The notes under the pieces are model-generated. The model had not been told where the DNA came from. It worked only from the letters and a program-made list of their open reading frames with translations, and searched no databases. 64,000 nt of DNA from Imperialibacter sp. EC-SDR9. Its GTDB lineage: Bacteria; Bacteroidota; Bacteroidia; Cytophagales; Cyclobacteriaceae. Location of the stretch: contig NZ_LR701637.1 of assembly GCF_902498805.1 (NCBI RefSeq), forward strand, positions 124,001-188,000. Direction: 5' to 3'. Shown here piece by piece: positions 52,843-62,479 of the stretch. Position numbers and translations under genes: made by a program. Position 1 is the first letter of the stretch. Each line of letters begins with the position of its first letter.

Positions 52843-54168
52843 ATGAGCAGTCTTAAAACTATTATATGGGGCTTTGAAGGCCAGTCTGGTTTGAGCATTG
52901 TAAAAGCGATTTCCGCTGATCCAGATTTTCAAGTAGTTCACACTGTCAATGACTTTGGAGGTTCTGAAAATATATTCGATTACCTCCGTTGTGATGAAAA
53001 TTTACACACCATAAGTTTTGATGAGAAAATTTATAAGTCCGTATATAATAGCGGCCTTAATAAATTTACCAATATGTTTTCAAGACATTACCAGGACTAC
53101 TCATGGACTTACCACGATTTCGTCGATGCATTTAATATCTTTTTTAATAGACTATTTAACGTTTTATGTGAGAGGAAACCGGATTTAGTGATCTTTTCGA
53201 ATATTCCTCACGAAGGCCCGGACTTTATTTTATACCTTCTTGCTAAAGAATTAAAAATTAAAACACTTTTATTTTATCAATCTTTGTTCAAAGAGAAGTT
53301 TTTCATTGTAACAAAGCTTGACGATTTTGGACAATTTAAATCCGTTAATAACGTCTCGGTTGAACAGAAGATCAAGATTGAAAAACGGCATGAGGACGAA
53401 TATTTTTACATGAGTAATGTGGCTCCAATTGCTTTTAGAAGGCCTCGTTACCTTAGACTTGCTAAGCTTGTAGTATCGAAGAAATTGTTTGCTGTAGGAA
53501 TAGAACTAGTTAAAAATTATAGATTCAACCGATTTGTGGACGCCATAAGAAGGAACGAAAAAGATTTGAATCTGCATTTAACCAAATATGTCTATTTTCC
53601 TTTGGCAATGCAGCCCGAGTTGACAACTTCTGCTATTGGCAAGTTGTACAACGATCAACTTTTGGCAATTGAACGTCTTGTGCATATTTTGCCAGCTGAT
53701 TGGAAGGTGGTCGTGAAGGAGAATCCGAAGCAGACAGATTTTCAACGGGGGCACCTATTCTTTCAAAGATTAAAGATGCTTAAGAATGTTGTACTCGCTC
53801 CAGTTTCATATAATACTCATGAGCTAACCAGACATTCGGAATTTGTTGCAGTTGTAACCGGCACAGCAGGATGGGAGGCAATAAAGGGAGGTAAGAAAGC
53901 TCTGATATTTGGGAATGCCTGGTACCAAAAGTTACCAGGAGCCATCACATATGAAGACGGCTTGAAAATCGAGGATGTTTTGAGGTATTCTTTTGAACAC
54001 AGCAGCTTAGAGAACGAATTTTCAGCGCTGATGACTAAATGTGGCATCGGATTGGTTGACGACGCATACAGCGTAGAGATTGAAACTTTTGATGCTGACA
54101 GTAATTCAACCAAAGTGCTAAATTCAATTAAGAAAGTTGTTAGTAGTGAAAATACCATTTGGGAATAA
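52843..54168 (+). CDS. Capsule-type glycosyltransferase-like protein
   Basis: A 441-residue cytoplasmic protein. The C-terminal half has YVYFPLAMQPELTTSAIGKLYNDQLLAIERL, then LPADWKVVVKENPKQ and the late VVTGTAGWEAIKGGKKALIFGNAWYQ. These segments follow the GT-B capsule synthesis (KpsS/KpsC-like, Capsule_synth) pattern. The N-terminal half has no recognised motif. It may transfer a sugar to a lipid or polymer end. Its 3' end overlaps a possible PseB extension. The assignment to the family is moderate. Confidence 0.65.
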   Translation: MSSLKTIIWGFEGQSGLSIVKAISADPDFQVVHTVNDFGGSENIFDYLRCDENLHTISFDEKIYKSVYNSGLNKFTNMFSRHYQDYSWTYHDFVDAFNIFFNRLFNVLCERKPDLVIFSNIPHEGPDFILYLLAKELKIKTLLFYQSLFKEKFFIVTKLDDFGQFKSVNNVSVEQKIKIEKRHEDEYFYMSNVAPIAFRRPRYLRLAKLVVSKKLFAVGIELVKNYRFNRFVDAIRRNEKDLNLHLTKYVYFPLAMQPELTTSAIGKLYNDQLLAIERLVHILPADWKVVVKENPKQTDFQRGHLFFQRLKMLKNVVLAPVSYNTHELTRHSEFVAVVTGTAGWEAIKGGKKALIFGNAWYQKLPGAITYEDGLKIEDVLRYSFEHSSLENEFSALMTKCGIGLVDDAYSVEIETFDADSNSTKVLNSIKKVVSSENTIWE

Positions 54169-54179
54169 TTAAAGGAAAT

Positions 54180-55190
54180 ATGTTAAACAATAAAAGTGTT
54201 TTAATTACTGGAGGTACAGGCTCACTTGGGAAAGCGCTAACAAGGGAAATTTTCGCCAAATGGCCTGAAGTTAAGAAAGTAATAGTTTTTTCTCGTGACG
54301 AGCAAAAGCAATTTCAAATGGCACAGGAGTACCCTGAAGACAAATTTCCACAAATTCGGTTCTTTATTGGCGATGTCAGAGATGAAAAAAGGCTAGTTAG
54401 GGCATTTAATGGCGTGGACTACGTGATTCATGCAGCGGCAATGAAGCACGTCCCTATTGCTGAGTACAACCCGGATGAATGTATAAAAACAAATATTGGC
54501 GGAGCTCAAAATGTCATACACGCAGCTTTTGAGGCTGGAGTAAAAAGAGTGGTAGCCCTCTCAACAGACAAGGCCTGTGCACCTATTAACCTTTATGGGG
54601 CTACTAAACTTACGTCGGATAAGTTGTTTATCGCTGCAAATAATATTAGCGGTAGCAATCCAATAAAATTTTCAGTGGTTAGATACGGCAATGTAATGGG
54701 TTCAAATGGTTCCGTTATTCCTTTTTTCCTTAGTCGAAGGACTGAGCGAGTATTGCCAATAACGGATCCAGACATGACTCGGTTCAATATATCACTAAAA
54801 GGAGGGGTTAACATGGTCATGTATGCTCTGGAGCATGCATGGGGAGGAGAATTATTTGTTCCCAAAATCCCTTCGTATCGTATCATGGACGTAGCCGAAG
54901 CGATCGGACCGGATTGTGAGAAGCCGATTATTGGAATAAGACCTGGGGAGAAGGTGCATGAAGAAATGATCACCGCATCAGACTCTTATAACACTTATGA
55001 CTTGGGTAAATACTACGTTATACTTCCGAGCACTCCTAAGTGGAAAATTAGCGACTTTGTTAACCAATTTAGCGCAAAAAAGGTTAAAGCTGGGTTCAAT
55101 TACAATTCGGGCGAGAATCACGATTGGGAGACAGTAGACAGCCTGAGGAAGTTGATCAGTGAACATGTAGATTCAACTTTCAAATACTAG
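54180..55190 (+). CDS. pseB: UDP-GlcNAc 4,6-dehydratase (inverting), pseudaminic acid step 1
   Basis: An SDR enzyme of 336 residues from ATG 54180. It dehydrates UDP-GlcNAc and inverts C5. The NADP loop GGTGSLGKAL is at residues 11-20, the catalytic region TDKACAPINLYGATK is near 130-145, and SNGSVIPFF and GEKVHEEMI are PseB features. It is followed directly by pseC. The upstream ATG at 54159 would add seven residues and is less likely. Confidence 0.94.
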   Translation: MLNNKSVLITGGTGSLGKALTREIFAKWPEVKKVIVFSRDEQKQFQMAQEYPEDKFPQIRFFIGDVRDEKRLVRAFNGVDYVIHAAAMKHVPIAEYNPDECIKTNIGGAQNVIHAAFEAGVKRVVALSTDKACAPINLYGATKLTSDKLFIAANNISGSNPIKFSVVRYGNVMGSNGSVIPFFLSRRTERVLPITDPDMTRFNISLKGGVNMVMYALEHAWGGELFVPKIPSYRIMDVAEAIGPDCEKPIIGIRPGEKVHEEMITASDSYNTYDLGKYYVILPSTPKWKISDFVNQFSAKKVKAGFNYNSGENHDWETVDSLRKLISEHVDSTFKY

Positions 55191-55191
55191 A

Positions 55192-56397
55192 ATGAAACAA
55201 ATCCCTTACGGCCGGCAGCACATAACTGAGGAGGATATTCAGGCAGTAGTTCACACTCTTCAATCCGATTTTCTAACTCAGGGGCCGAAAATTACGGAAT
55301 TTGAAGAAGCTTTCGCAGCTTATGTCGGTAGTAAGTATGCTGTTGCCGTTTCAAATGGTACGGCAGCGCTTCATCTTTCAGCCCTGGCGTTGGACGTAAA
55401 AAACGGAGACAATGTAATAACAACCCCGATAACTTTTGCGGCGAGCGCCAACTGCATAAGATACTGTGGCGGAAATGTGGTTTTCTCTGACATCGATCCA
55501 GAAAGTTATCTATTGGATGTTGATAAGGTAAGGAGTTTGTTGGAGAGCTCCCCTAAAGGGACCTACAAGGGAATTGTTCCGGTTGACTTTGCAGGAAGGG
55601 CCATTAACATGCAGGAAATAGCCGAATTGGCTAAAGAACATGGACTGTGGATAATTGAGGATGCTTGTCATGCTCCGGGCGGATATTTTACTGATCAGAA
55701 TGGTTCCCAACGTAAATGTGGTAGTGGACAGTTTGCTGACCTGGCCATTTTTTCATTCCATCCAGTCAAGCACATTGCTTCCGGAGAAGGTGGGATGATC
55801 ACAACTAATGATTATTCTCTGTACAAAAGACTTCTCATGCTTCGTACTCATGGCATTACCAGGGAAAGTGCACTCTTTAAAAATACGAAAGCCCTTGCCT
55901 TGGGTGAGATTGAGCATATGAGCTCCGCCGTTAACAGTGATTGGCCGGGCTGGTATATGGAAATGCAGGAATTGGGATACAATTGCCGTTTGACAGACTT
56001 TCAAGCTGCTTTAGGGCTCAGCCAATTGAAACGTGCGGACGGTGGTCTCCAAAGACGGCGGGAGATCGCCGGGAGGTACTATGAATCTTTCATTGATACG
56101 GCATTTATAAAAGGGCAGTCAAGGGCAGTTGAGGGGCATGCATATCACCTTTATATCATCGAGATTGAAGATAGAATTGGGCTGTATAATCATCTACGTA
56201 CTAAGAATATTTTCCCTCAGGTACATTATATTCCATGTCACCTAATGCCATATTATCAGTCACAAGGGTGGACTGTTGGAGATTTCCCAAATGCAGAAAG
56301 ATACTATACTCGCTGCCTCAGCTTGCCCATGTACCCGACGCTGACAGATCAGGAACAAGATTTTGTGATCAAAGAAATTAAGAGCTACTTCTCATGA
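55192..56397 (+). CDS. pseC: UDP-4-amino-4,6-dideoxy-altrosamine transaminase, Pse step 2
   Basis: A 401-residue PLP aminotransferase of the DegT/DnrJ/EryC1 family. The PLP lysine Lys193 is in SFHPVKHIASGEGGMITTN. The N-terminal PYGRQHITEEDIQAVVHTLQSDFLTQGPKI and VSNGTAALHLSALAL are PseC-type motifs. It converts the 4-keto product of PseB to the 4-amino sugar. Two bases separate it from pseB, and the next gene starts four bases before its end. Confidence 0.94.
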   Translation: MKQIPYGRQHITEEDIQAVVHTLQSDFLTQGPKITEFEEAFAAYVGSKYAVAVSNGTAALHLSALALDVKNGDNVITTPITFAASANCIRYCGGNVVFSDIDPESYLLDVDKVRSLLESSPKGTYKGIVPVDFAGRAINMQEIAELAKEHGLWIIEDACHAPGGYFTDQNGSQRKCGSGQFADLAIFSFHPVKHIASGEGGMITTNDYSLYKRLLMLRTHGITRESALFKNTKALALGEIEHMSSAVNSDWPGWYMEMQELGYNCRLTDFQAALGLSQLKRADGGLQRRREIAGRYYESFIDTAFIKGQSRAVEGHAYHLYIIEIEDRIGLYNHLRTKNIFPQVHYIPCHLMPYYQSQGWTVGDFPNAERYYTRCLSLPMYPTLTDQEQDFVIKEIKSYFS

Positions 56398-57068
56398 ACA
56401 AGCAAGAACAAAAGTCTGCTTTCCTGTCGTACGAAGCCAATGCTTGGTTCAGTAGGAACAAATCCAAGCTTGGGAACTATAATCCAGAAGAGGATAGAAT
56501 CATCACACTACTTAAAAATTACAAAATCAATCCACAAAGCGTACTTGAGATTGGTTCGAGTGCCGGATATAGATTAAATGCTATAAAAAACTATTTTGGC
56601 TCCGAGTCTGTGATAGGGGTGGAGCCCTCAAAAGACGCTATAAATTTTGGCAAAAAGGAATATCCAGAAGTGAGTTTCATTCATGGAACGATGGATAATA
56701 TTGATGATGTTCCTGATTCCTCTTGTGATTTGGTAATTGTGGGATTCGTGTTTTATGTTGTAGATAGAGCCCTACTCTTGAAAAGCGTGGCGGAAATCGA
56801 TAGAGTTTTGAAAAACAGTGGGATGTTAGTTATTACCGATTTTTATTCTGAAAAGGCACTAAAAAACAACTACCACCACATTAGTGAATTTAATGCGTAT
56901 TCTTATAAACAAGACTATTACAAAATATTTGAGTCCACCCACATGTATCATTTGCTTGATAAATCCACCTACAATCACGCCACAATGGAATTAAATGGCC
57001 AGGATGATTTTCATGACCTTATTTCTATCACGGTTTTAAGGAAAGACGTAGATGCCTCTTATCAATAA
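56394..57068 (+). CDS. SAM-dependent methyltransferase in the Pse operon
   Basis: A 224-residue class I methyltransferase. The SAM loop is VLEIGSSAGYRLNAIKNYFG and the acidic strand is CDLVIVGFVFYVVDRALLLKSVAEIDRVLKNSGMLVI. YFLHDL-type C-terminal motifs are absent; the end contains HDLISITVLRKD. It overlaps pseC by four bases and the next gene by 17. It may methylate a pseudaminic acid precursor or product, since its position among pathway genes suggests a direct role. Confidence 0.82.
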   Translation: MNKQEQKSAFLSYEANAWFSRNKSKLGNYNPEEDRIITLLKNYKINPQSVLEIGSSAGYRLNAIKNYFGSESVIGVEPSKDAINFGKKEYPEVSFIHGTMDNIDDVPDSSCDLVIVGFVFYVVDRALLLKSVAEIDRVLKNSGMLVITDFYSEKALKNNYHHISEFNAYSYKQDYYKIFESTHMYHLLDKSTYNHATMELNGQDDFHDLISITVLRKDVDASYQ

Positions 57069-57927
57069 GCTAATACTGGGAACTGTTCAAATGGGCATTC
57101 CCTATGGTGTTAATAATAAAGCAGGGCAAATTCCCGAGAGCGAAAGCCTGAATATTCTAAGACTGGCCCGAGAATCGGGAATTGACACCTTGGACTCTGC
57201 TGAAGCCTACGGGTCTGCTCATCAGATTATTGGAGGCTATAATAGAGAAAACCAAAAAAAGCCTTTCAATGTAATAACCAAAATTTCAGGCGGCATTAAC
57301 AACCATACTGTGGAGGAAAAACTCCAAACTTTTCTCAGGGAATTGCATCTTGAAAAACTTGATGGTCTTATGTTTCACTCATTTGGAGCATACCAAGAAC
57401 ATCTTCATCTGATGGATCGGCTAAGCTTGATGAAAGAAAAAGGGGTATTTCGCCAATTGGGAGTGTCGGTCTACAATAATGAGGAAATTGCTACTCTCAT
57501 TGATGATGATAGGGTTGACTTTGTGCAACTTCCTTTCAATTTACTTGATAACATTTCGCAACGAGGCGAAATGATTGAGCGGGCAAAAGAGAAACGTAAG
57601 GCTATCCACACAAGATCCACTTTTTTGCAAGGCTTATTTTTTATGGAGACAACCTCGAAGCATCGAATAACAGAGGCATTGGCCCCACAATTGCTCAGGA
57701 TTCGGGAACTGGCATTGGAAGAGAGTGTTTCTATAAATACCCTTGCTCTTGGCTATTGTCTCACACAGGAGAATATTGACAATGTACTAATAGGTGTTGA
57801 TTCGGTAACTCAATTGAAAAAGAACCTGGAAGCGGCTAGCTTTGTCCTAAGTAAGGATACCATGAATTCTATAAATAGTTTGATAGTCAAAAATAAAGCC
57901 CTCCTAAATCCATCTTTATGGGGTTAA
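57052..57927 (+). CDS. Aldo/keto reductase in the Pse operon
   Basis: A 291-residue NADPH-dependent reductase. The TIM-barrel opening LILGTVQMGIPYGVNNKAGQ is followed by the tetrad: Asp and Tyr in TLDSAEAYGSAHQIIG, Lys in VITKISGG, and His in LMFHSFGAYQ. The late NVLIGVDSVTQLKKNLEA binds the cofactor phosphate. Such genes accompany nonulosonic acid clusters, and the likely substrate is a keto- or aldehyde-sugar. It overlaps both neighbours by a few bases, so it is firmly part of the operon. Confidence 0.88.
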   Translation: MPLINKLILGTVQMGIPYGVNNKAGQIPESESLNILRLARESGIDTLDSAEAYGSAHQIIGGYNRENQKKPFNVITKISGGINNHTVEEKLQTFLRELHLEKLDGLMFHSFGAYQEHLHLMDRLSLMKEKGVFRQLGVSVYNNEEIATLIDDDRVDFVQLPFNLLDNISQRGEMIERAKEKRKAIHTRSTFLQGLFFMETTSKHRITEALAPQLLRIRELALEESVSINTLALGYCLTQENIDNVLIGVDSVTQLKKNLEAASFVLSKDTMNSINSLIVKNKALLNPSLWG

Positions 57928-58679
57928 ACACTCTCTTAATTACACAGGCAAGAACCGGCAGCACAAGGCTTCCTGGAAAAGTTTTGAAAATTATTTTAGG
58001 CAAGACGCTTTTACAAATTCATTTGGAAAGATTAAGTAAATGCAAGCTTGTTGATGCTATACTTGTCGCCACTACAAGTTCGCCTGATGATAACGTAATA
58101 TACAAGAACGCCATAGAGTGGGGATATTACTCCTTCGCAGGATCAGAAGATGACGTCTTGGACAGATTTTACCAGGCTGCTTTGCCACATTCACCGACCT
58201 GGGTAGTTCGGGTAACTTCAGATTGTCCTTTGATTGATCCAGCATTGGTAGATAAAGTTGTGAAATTTTCTATTGAAAAAAATGCGGACTATTGTTCTAA
58301 CACCCTTTTGGAGCACTATCCTGATGGGCAGGACATAGAAGTGTTTAAGTTTGAGGCTCTGTCAAAAGCTTGGAAACTTGCAGACAAGAAATCAGAAAGA
58401 GAACACGTAACGCCCTTTATTAGAAATAACTCCGACTTTAAGGGAGGTCAGAATTTTGCCGCCGTGAATTTCCCATGCGAAAAGAACTATTCACACATAA
58501 GAATGACGGTTGATGAGCAAAAGGATTTGGATTTGATAACGAGACTTACCGAGGCCAAAGGCTTAGATAAGTCCTGGCTTGACTACACAAATTATATTAT
58601 TGACCACGATCTGCTGGCCATAAATAAGGATATCACTCGGAATGAAGGTTTATTAAAATCACTATCTAAAGAAGAATGA
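57918..58679 (+). CDS. pseF: CMP-sugar (pseudaminic acid) cytidylyltransferase-like protein
   Basis: A 253-residue nucleotidyltransferase. The opening TLLITQARTGSTRLPGKVL is the signature of the NeuA/PseF/SpsF group. WVVRVTSDCPLIDPALVDKVV contains the metal-binding acidic residues, and the final helices are present. It would activate the nine-carbon sugar with CTP. It overlaps the reductase gene by 10 bases. SpsF-type relatives have other roles, but the operon context favours PseF. Confidence 0.82.
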   Translation: MGLNTLLITQARTGSTRLPGKVLKIILGKTLLQIHLERLSKCKLVDAILVATTSSPDDNVIYKNAIEWGYYSFAGSEDDVLDRFYQAALPHSPTWVVRVTSDCPLIDPALVDKVVKFSIEKNADYCSNTLLEHYPDGQDIEVFKFEALSKAWKLADKKSEREHVTPFIRNNSDFKGGQNFAAVNFPCEKNYSHIRMTVDEQKDLDLITRLTEAKGLDKSWLDYTNYIIDHDLLAINKDITRNEGLLKSLSKEE

Positions 58680-58680
58680 A

Positions 58681-59985
58681 ATGGGAAAAGGGCAGGAGTT
58701 GTACAAAAAAGCAAAGACCCTAATACCTGGGGGAACTATGCTGCTGTCGAAAAGACCTGAAATGTTTTTGCCGGAGAAATGGCCCTCCTATTTTTCCAAA
58801 GCAAAAGGGTGTAAAGTGTGGGATTTGGATGGGAATGAATTTACTGATGTTTCAATTATGGGAATTGGAACAAATATTTTAGGGTATGGGCACGACGAAG
58901 TAGATGACGCCGTGATGGCTACAGTCAGAAATGGAAATATGTCAACTCTAAACTGCCCTGAGGAAGTATACCTTGCCGAACGCTTGATCGAGCTTCACCC
59001 GTGGGCGGACATGGTGCGATTTGCCAGAAGTGGGGGCGAGGCGAATGCCATAGCCATTAGAATTGCAAGGGCTGCTTCCGGTAGAGACAAAGTAGCCATT
59101 TGTGGCTACCATGGCTGGCATGATTGGTACCTTTCAGCCAATCTCGGGGACGATAAGAACCTGGCCGGACACCTCCTTCCAGGTCTTGACCCGTTAGGAG
59201 TCCCTCAGAACCTAAAAAACACGGTTCTCCCTTTCAATTACAATGATATTGAGGAGCTACAGAAACTTATCAAGACAAACGAGGTTGGGGTGATAAAGAT
59301 GGAAGTCTCCAGAAACAAAGGCCCAGAGGATAATTTCCTTCACAAGGTCAGGAAACTGGCAACTGATAATAATATCGTCCTTATTTTTGATGAGTGTACT
59401 TCAGGCTTTCGCCAGACATTTGGCGGTCTTCATAAGCTTTATGGAGTAGAGCCGGATATGGCAATGTTCGGAAAGGCGTTAGGAAATGGGTATGCGATTA
59501 CTGCAACAATTGGGAAAAAATCAGTGATGGAGGCCGCCCAAAAGTCGTTTATCAGCAGTACGTTTTGGACTGAAAGAATAGGCCCAACGGCTGGATTGAA
59601 AACCCTGGAGGTTATGGAGCGTGAACGGTCTTGGGAGACGATTACCAGCACGGGAACTGAAATAAGCTCTCGCTGGAAGGCCCTTGCTAGCCACCACAAC
59701 CTTAAGATAGGCGTGTCTGGGCTGCCAGCACTTATTTCTTTCGCTTTTGATAGCCCCAATGCGTTGGCTTATAAAACCCTCATAACCCAGGAGATGCTCA
59801 AAAAAGGATATCTCGCTGGAACAAGCGTGTATGTCAGTACCACTCATGTGCCATCAGTTCTCAATCCTTATTTTGAAGAGCTTGACAAGATTTTTGGACT
59901 GATAAAAAAATGTGAAGAGGGCCTTCCAGTCGGCACCCTTTTGGAGGGGCCAGTTTGCCATGGAGGATTCAAAAGACTTAATTAA
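58681..59985 (+). CDS. Class III aminotransferase (GSA-aminomutase-like) in the Pse operon
   Basis: A 434-residue PLP enzyme. The core has ARSGGEANAIAIRIARAASGRDKV, CGYHGWHDWYLSANL, IFDECTSGFRQTFGG and the lysine in MFGKALGNGYAI. These place it in class III, near glutamate-1-semialdehyde aminomutase but in a sugar-cluster branch. It is not one of the six standard Pse enzymes. With the neighbouring reductase it could convert a side-chain hydroxyl or aldehyde to an amine. It starts two bases after the pseF stop. Confidence 0.88.
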   Translation: MGKGQELYKKAKTLIPGGTMLLSKRPEMFLPEKWPSYFSKAKGCKVWDLDGNEFTDVSIMGIGTNILGYGHDEVDDAVMATVRNGNMSTLNCPEEVYLAERLIELHPWADMVRFARSGGEANAIAIRIARAASGRDKVAICGYHGWHDWYLSANLGDDKNLAGHLLPGLDPLGVPQNLKNTVLPFNYNDIEELQKLIKTNEVGVIKMEVSRNKGPEDNFLHKVRKLATDNNIVLIFDECTSGFRQTFGGLHKLYGVEPDMAMFGKALGNGYAITATIGKKSVMEAAQKSFISSTFWTERIGPTAGLKTLEVMERERSWETITSTGTEISSRWKALASHHNLKIGVSGLPALISFAFDSPNALAYKTLITQEMLKKGYLAGTSVYVSTTHVPSVLNPYFEELDKIFGLIKKCEEGLPVGTLLEGPVCHGGFKRLN

Positions 59986-59988
59986 TAA

Positions 59989-61431
59989 TTGAAACCTCAA
60001 GTTTATATAAGAGTCGACGGGAATTCTGAAATTGGACTGGGCCATTTGATTAGGTCTATGGCCCTTGCCAGAAACATTTCTGAGGAGTTTTTGACGACAT
60101 TTTTCTGCCGCTTTATTCCGGAGGCTCTGAAGCAGGAATTAGCTTCTTTTGATCTGAATCTAAAAGAAATCCAGCACGAAGAACAGTTTTTCAGTGCAGT
60201 CGAAAAAGGCTGCACCGTGGTCGTTGATGGCTATAATTTTGACTCTGTTTATCAGAAAAAACTAGCAGACAAAGGAGCTCTTATCGTCGTCGTGGATGAC
60301 CTTTATCAGGGTAAGTTTAATGTGGACGCAATCATCAATCATGCGCTGGGGGTTTTACCAGAAAATTACAATGCAATGCCTTTCACACAATTGTGTTTGG
60401 GTACTGAATATGCCTTGTTGAGGCCAGAATTTCTGCAATTACATGATAGGGAATCCGAGAAAAATGCGGGACTGTCATTGCTGATTTGCTTCGGTGGAGC
60501 AGATCCATTGAATTTGACTTTACGGGCATTGGAGGTGGCGGGCGAATTTCCCCAAATTGAAACGATTCGAGTTGTAATAGGTGCTGCCTACCAGATGCGA
60601 GAACACTTGTTTCAAAAAATTTCTGGGATGAGCAGAGAAATTCAATTGCTTGAAAACCTGAATCCGTCCGGTATGGCAAAGGTAATGTCTCAATCCACAC
60701 ATGCGATCGTGCCATGCAGTGGCACACTGTTAGAGGCCCTTTCCGCTAAGTTAGTGGTGATATCAGGTTACTATGCAGACAATCAGAGGCAATTTTACAC
60801 CGGCTTTCGGCACGCCAAGGCATTTGTGGACGCCGAACAGTTTGAATCAGATCAACTGCGAGGTGCTTTGACGTCGGCTTTATCCCGCAGGACAACCTTG
60901 TTTAAAGGCATAGATACAGAGATACCAGGCAGATTCAAAAAGCTGTTTAGCTCTCTGGAGATGCAAAAAAAAATTAGCCTGAGGCAAGCTGGCCAAGTCG
61001 ACGATAAATTAACCTACAGATGGGGAAATGACCGGCTGGTAAGGAAGTACTCATTTACTAAGAATCATATCCCGTTTGAAGAGCACAAGAAATGGTTTAA
61101 GGAAAAAGTGACCTCTCCGGCTTGCATCTACCTGATCGCAGAATATCAACAGGAGCCTGTTGGCTCTGTCAGATTTGATTTGAACGAAGGAAATGTCGCA
61201 GTTGTTAGTTATTTAATAGATTCATCCTTTCATGGTAAGGGTTTAGGACTTCCGGTATTAAGGTCTGCCATTAAGCACCTGGCGCAAAATTTTTCAGAAT
61301 TGAGCGCTATTATTGGTTATGTGATGAAAGAGAACTTAGCTTCGTTGGTGATTTTTCGAAAGCTTGGTTTTAATGAAGAGATATTGAGCGACCGTATAAA
61401 ATTTACGAGGAATTGGAAAAATGAAAAATAG
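59989..61431 (+). CDS. pseG: PseG hydrolase fused to a PseH-like acetyltransferase
   Basis: A 480-residue fusion. Residues 1 to about 325 are the GT-B-like UDP-sugar hydrolase PseG (VDGNSEIGLGHLIRSMALA, FGGADPLNLTLRAL, AIVPCSGTLLEALSAKL). Residues about 335-480 are a GNAT acetyltransferase (NHIPFEEHKKWFKEK, YLIDSSFHGKGLGLPVL, NLASLVIFRKLGF) that resembles PseH. The two consecutive pathway steps are thus on one chain. The start is a TTG (59989): an in-frame TAA precedes it directly and the conserved PseG N-terminus begins there. Confidence 0.9.
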   Translation: MKPQVYIRVDGNSEIGLGHLIRSMALARNISEEFLTTFFCRFIPEALKQELASFDLNLKEIQHEEQFFSAVEKGCTVVVDGYNFDSVYQKKLADKGALIVVVDDLYQGKFNVDAIINHALGVLPENYNAMPFTQLCLGTEYALLRPEFLQLHDRESEKNAGLSLLICFGGADPLNLTLRALEVAGEFPQIETIRVVIGAAYQMREHLFQKISGMSREIQLLENLNPSGMAKVMSQSTHAIVPCSGTLLEALSAKLVVISGYYADNQRQFYTGFRHAKAFVDAEQFESDQLRGALTSALSRRTTLFKGIDTEIPGRFKKLFSSLEMQKKISLRQAGQVDDKLTYRWGNDRLVRKYSFTKNHIPFEEHKKWFKEKVTSPACIYLIAEYQQEPVGSVRFDLNEGNVAVVSYLIDSSFHGKGLGLPVLRSAIKHLAQNFSELSAIIGYVMKENLASLVIFRKLGFNEEILSDRIKFTRNWKNEK

Positions 61432-62479
61432 AGAAGTGATAGACATCGGGGGCTTTCAAATAGGCAAAGAGAACAGCGTTTTTATTATTGCAGAGTTATC
61501 AGCAAATCACAACGGGTCTCTTCAAAACGCCCTCGATACAATTGATGCCGCAAAGGAAGCCGGAGCAGATGCCATAAAGCTTCAAACATATACTGCGGAC
61601 ACTATAACCCTCAATGCCAGGACTGACGACTTCAAATTAAAGCAGGGGACTATCTGGGACGGCAAGTATTTATACGACCTATATAGGGAAGCCTATACTC
61701 CATGGGAGTGGCACAAACAGTTGTTTGATCGGGCACGGTCTAGAGGGCTGGTTTGTTTTTCCTCTCCGTTTGATAATACAGCGGTCGATTTGCTGGAATC
61801 ATTGGATGCACCCGCCTATAAAATTGCGTCTTTCGAAATCACAGACATTCCTTTGATAGAGTATGTGGCGTCAAAAAATAAGCCGGTTATTATTTCTACA
61901 GGTATTGCCGAGAGGGAAGACATTGAGTTGGCAATTGAAGCATGCAAGCGAATGGGAAACAATCGCATTATTCTGCTTAAGTGCACATCCAGTTATCCAG
62001 CACCAATCGAAGAAGCAAACATGAGTATGATTCCTGACCTGGCCGCCAGATACGGGGTATTGAGCGGTTTGTCAGACCACACCATGGGTATTACTGTACC
62101 AGTTGTGGCCACCACCCTAGGAGCAAGAGTTATAGAAAAACACTTCATTTTGGATCGTGCTATTGGCGGCCCCGATGCGTCATTCTCGTTGAACAAGGAA
62201 GAGTTTGCCCAAATGGTGAGGGCCGTGAGGGAAGCTGAGGTTGCAGTCGGGAGGGTGGATTATTCCCTTACAGAAAAGCAAAAAAAGGGCAAGGACTTTA
62301 GCAGATCATTATACGCAATTGGCGATATTAAACCGGGAGATGTTTTTTCAGCCGAGAATATCAGGTCAATAAGACCTGGTTTTGGCCTTCATCCAAAGTA
62401 CTATAAGGAAATAATTGGAACAACTGCGAAGCGGTCAATTTTATTCGGTGAGCCGCTAAAGACTGAAGATCTTGACTGA
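61421..62479 (+). CDS. pseI: Pseudaminic acid synthase
   Basis: A 352-residue TIM-barrel enzyme that condenses phosphoenolpyruvate with the 6-deoxy sugar to form the nine-carbon acid. Motifs include IAELSANHNGSLQNALDTIDAAKEAGADAIKLQTYTADTITL, SFEITDIPLIEY, CTSSYPAPIEEANM, GLSDHTMG and EKHFILDR. The C-terminal SAF (antifreeze-like) domain is near 290-350. It overlaps the fusion gene by 11 bases and the next gene by one base. Confidence 0.95.
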   Translation: MKNREVIDIGGFQIGKENSVFIIAELSANHNGSLQNALDTIDAAKEAGADAIKLQTYTADTITLNARTDDFKLKQGTIWDGKYLYDLYREAYTPWEWHKQLFDRARSRGLVCFSSPFDNTAVDLLESLDAPAYKIASFEITDIPLIEYVASKNKPVIISTGIAEREDIELAIEACKRMGNNRIILLKCTSSYPAPIEEANMSMIPDLAARYGVLSGLSDHTMGITVPVVATTLGARVIEKHFILDRAIGGPDASFSLNKEEFAQMVRAVREAEVAVGRVDYSLTEKQKKGKDFSRSLYAIGDIKPGDVFSAENIRSIRPGFGLHPKYYKEIIGTTAKRSILFGEPLKTEDLD

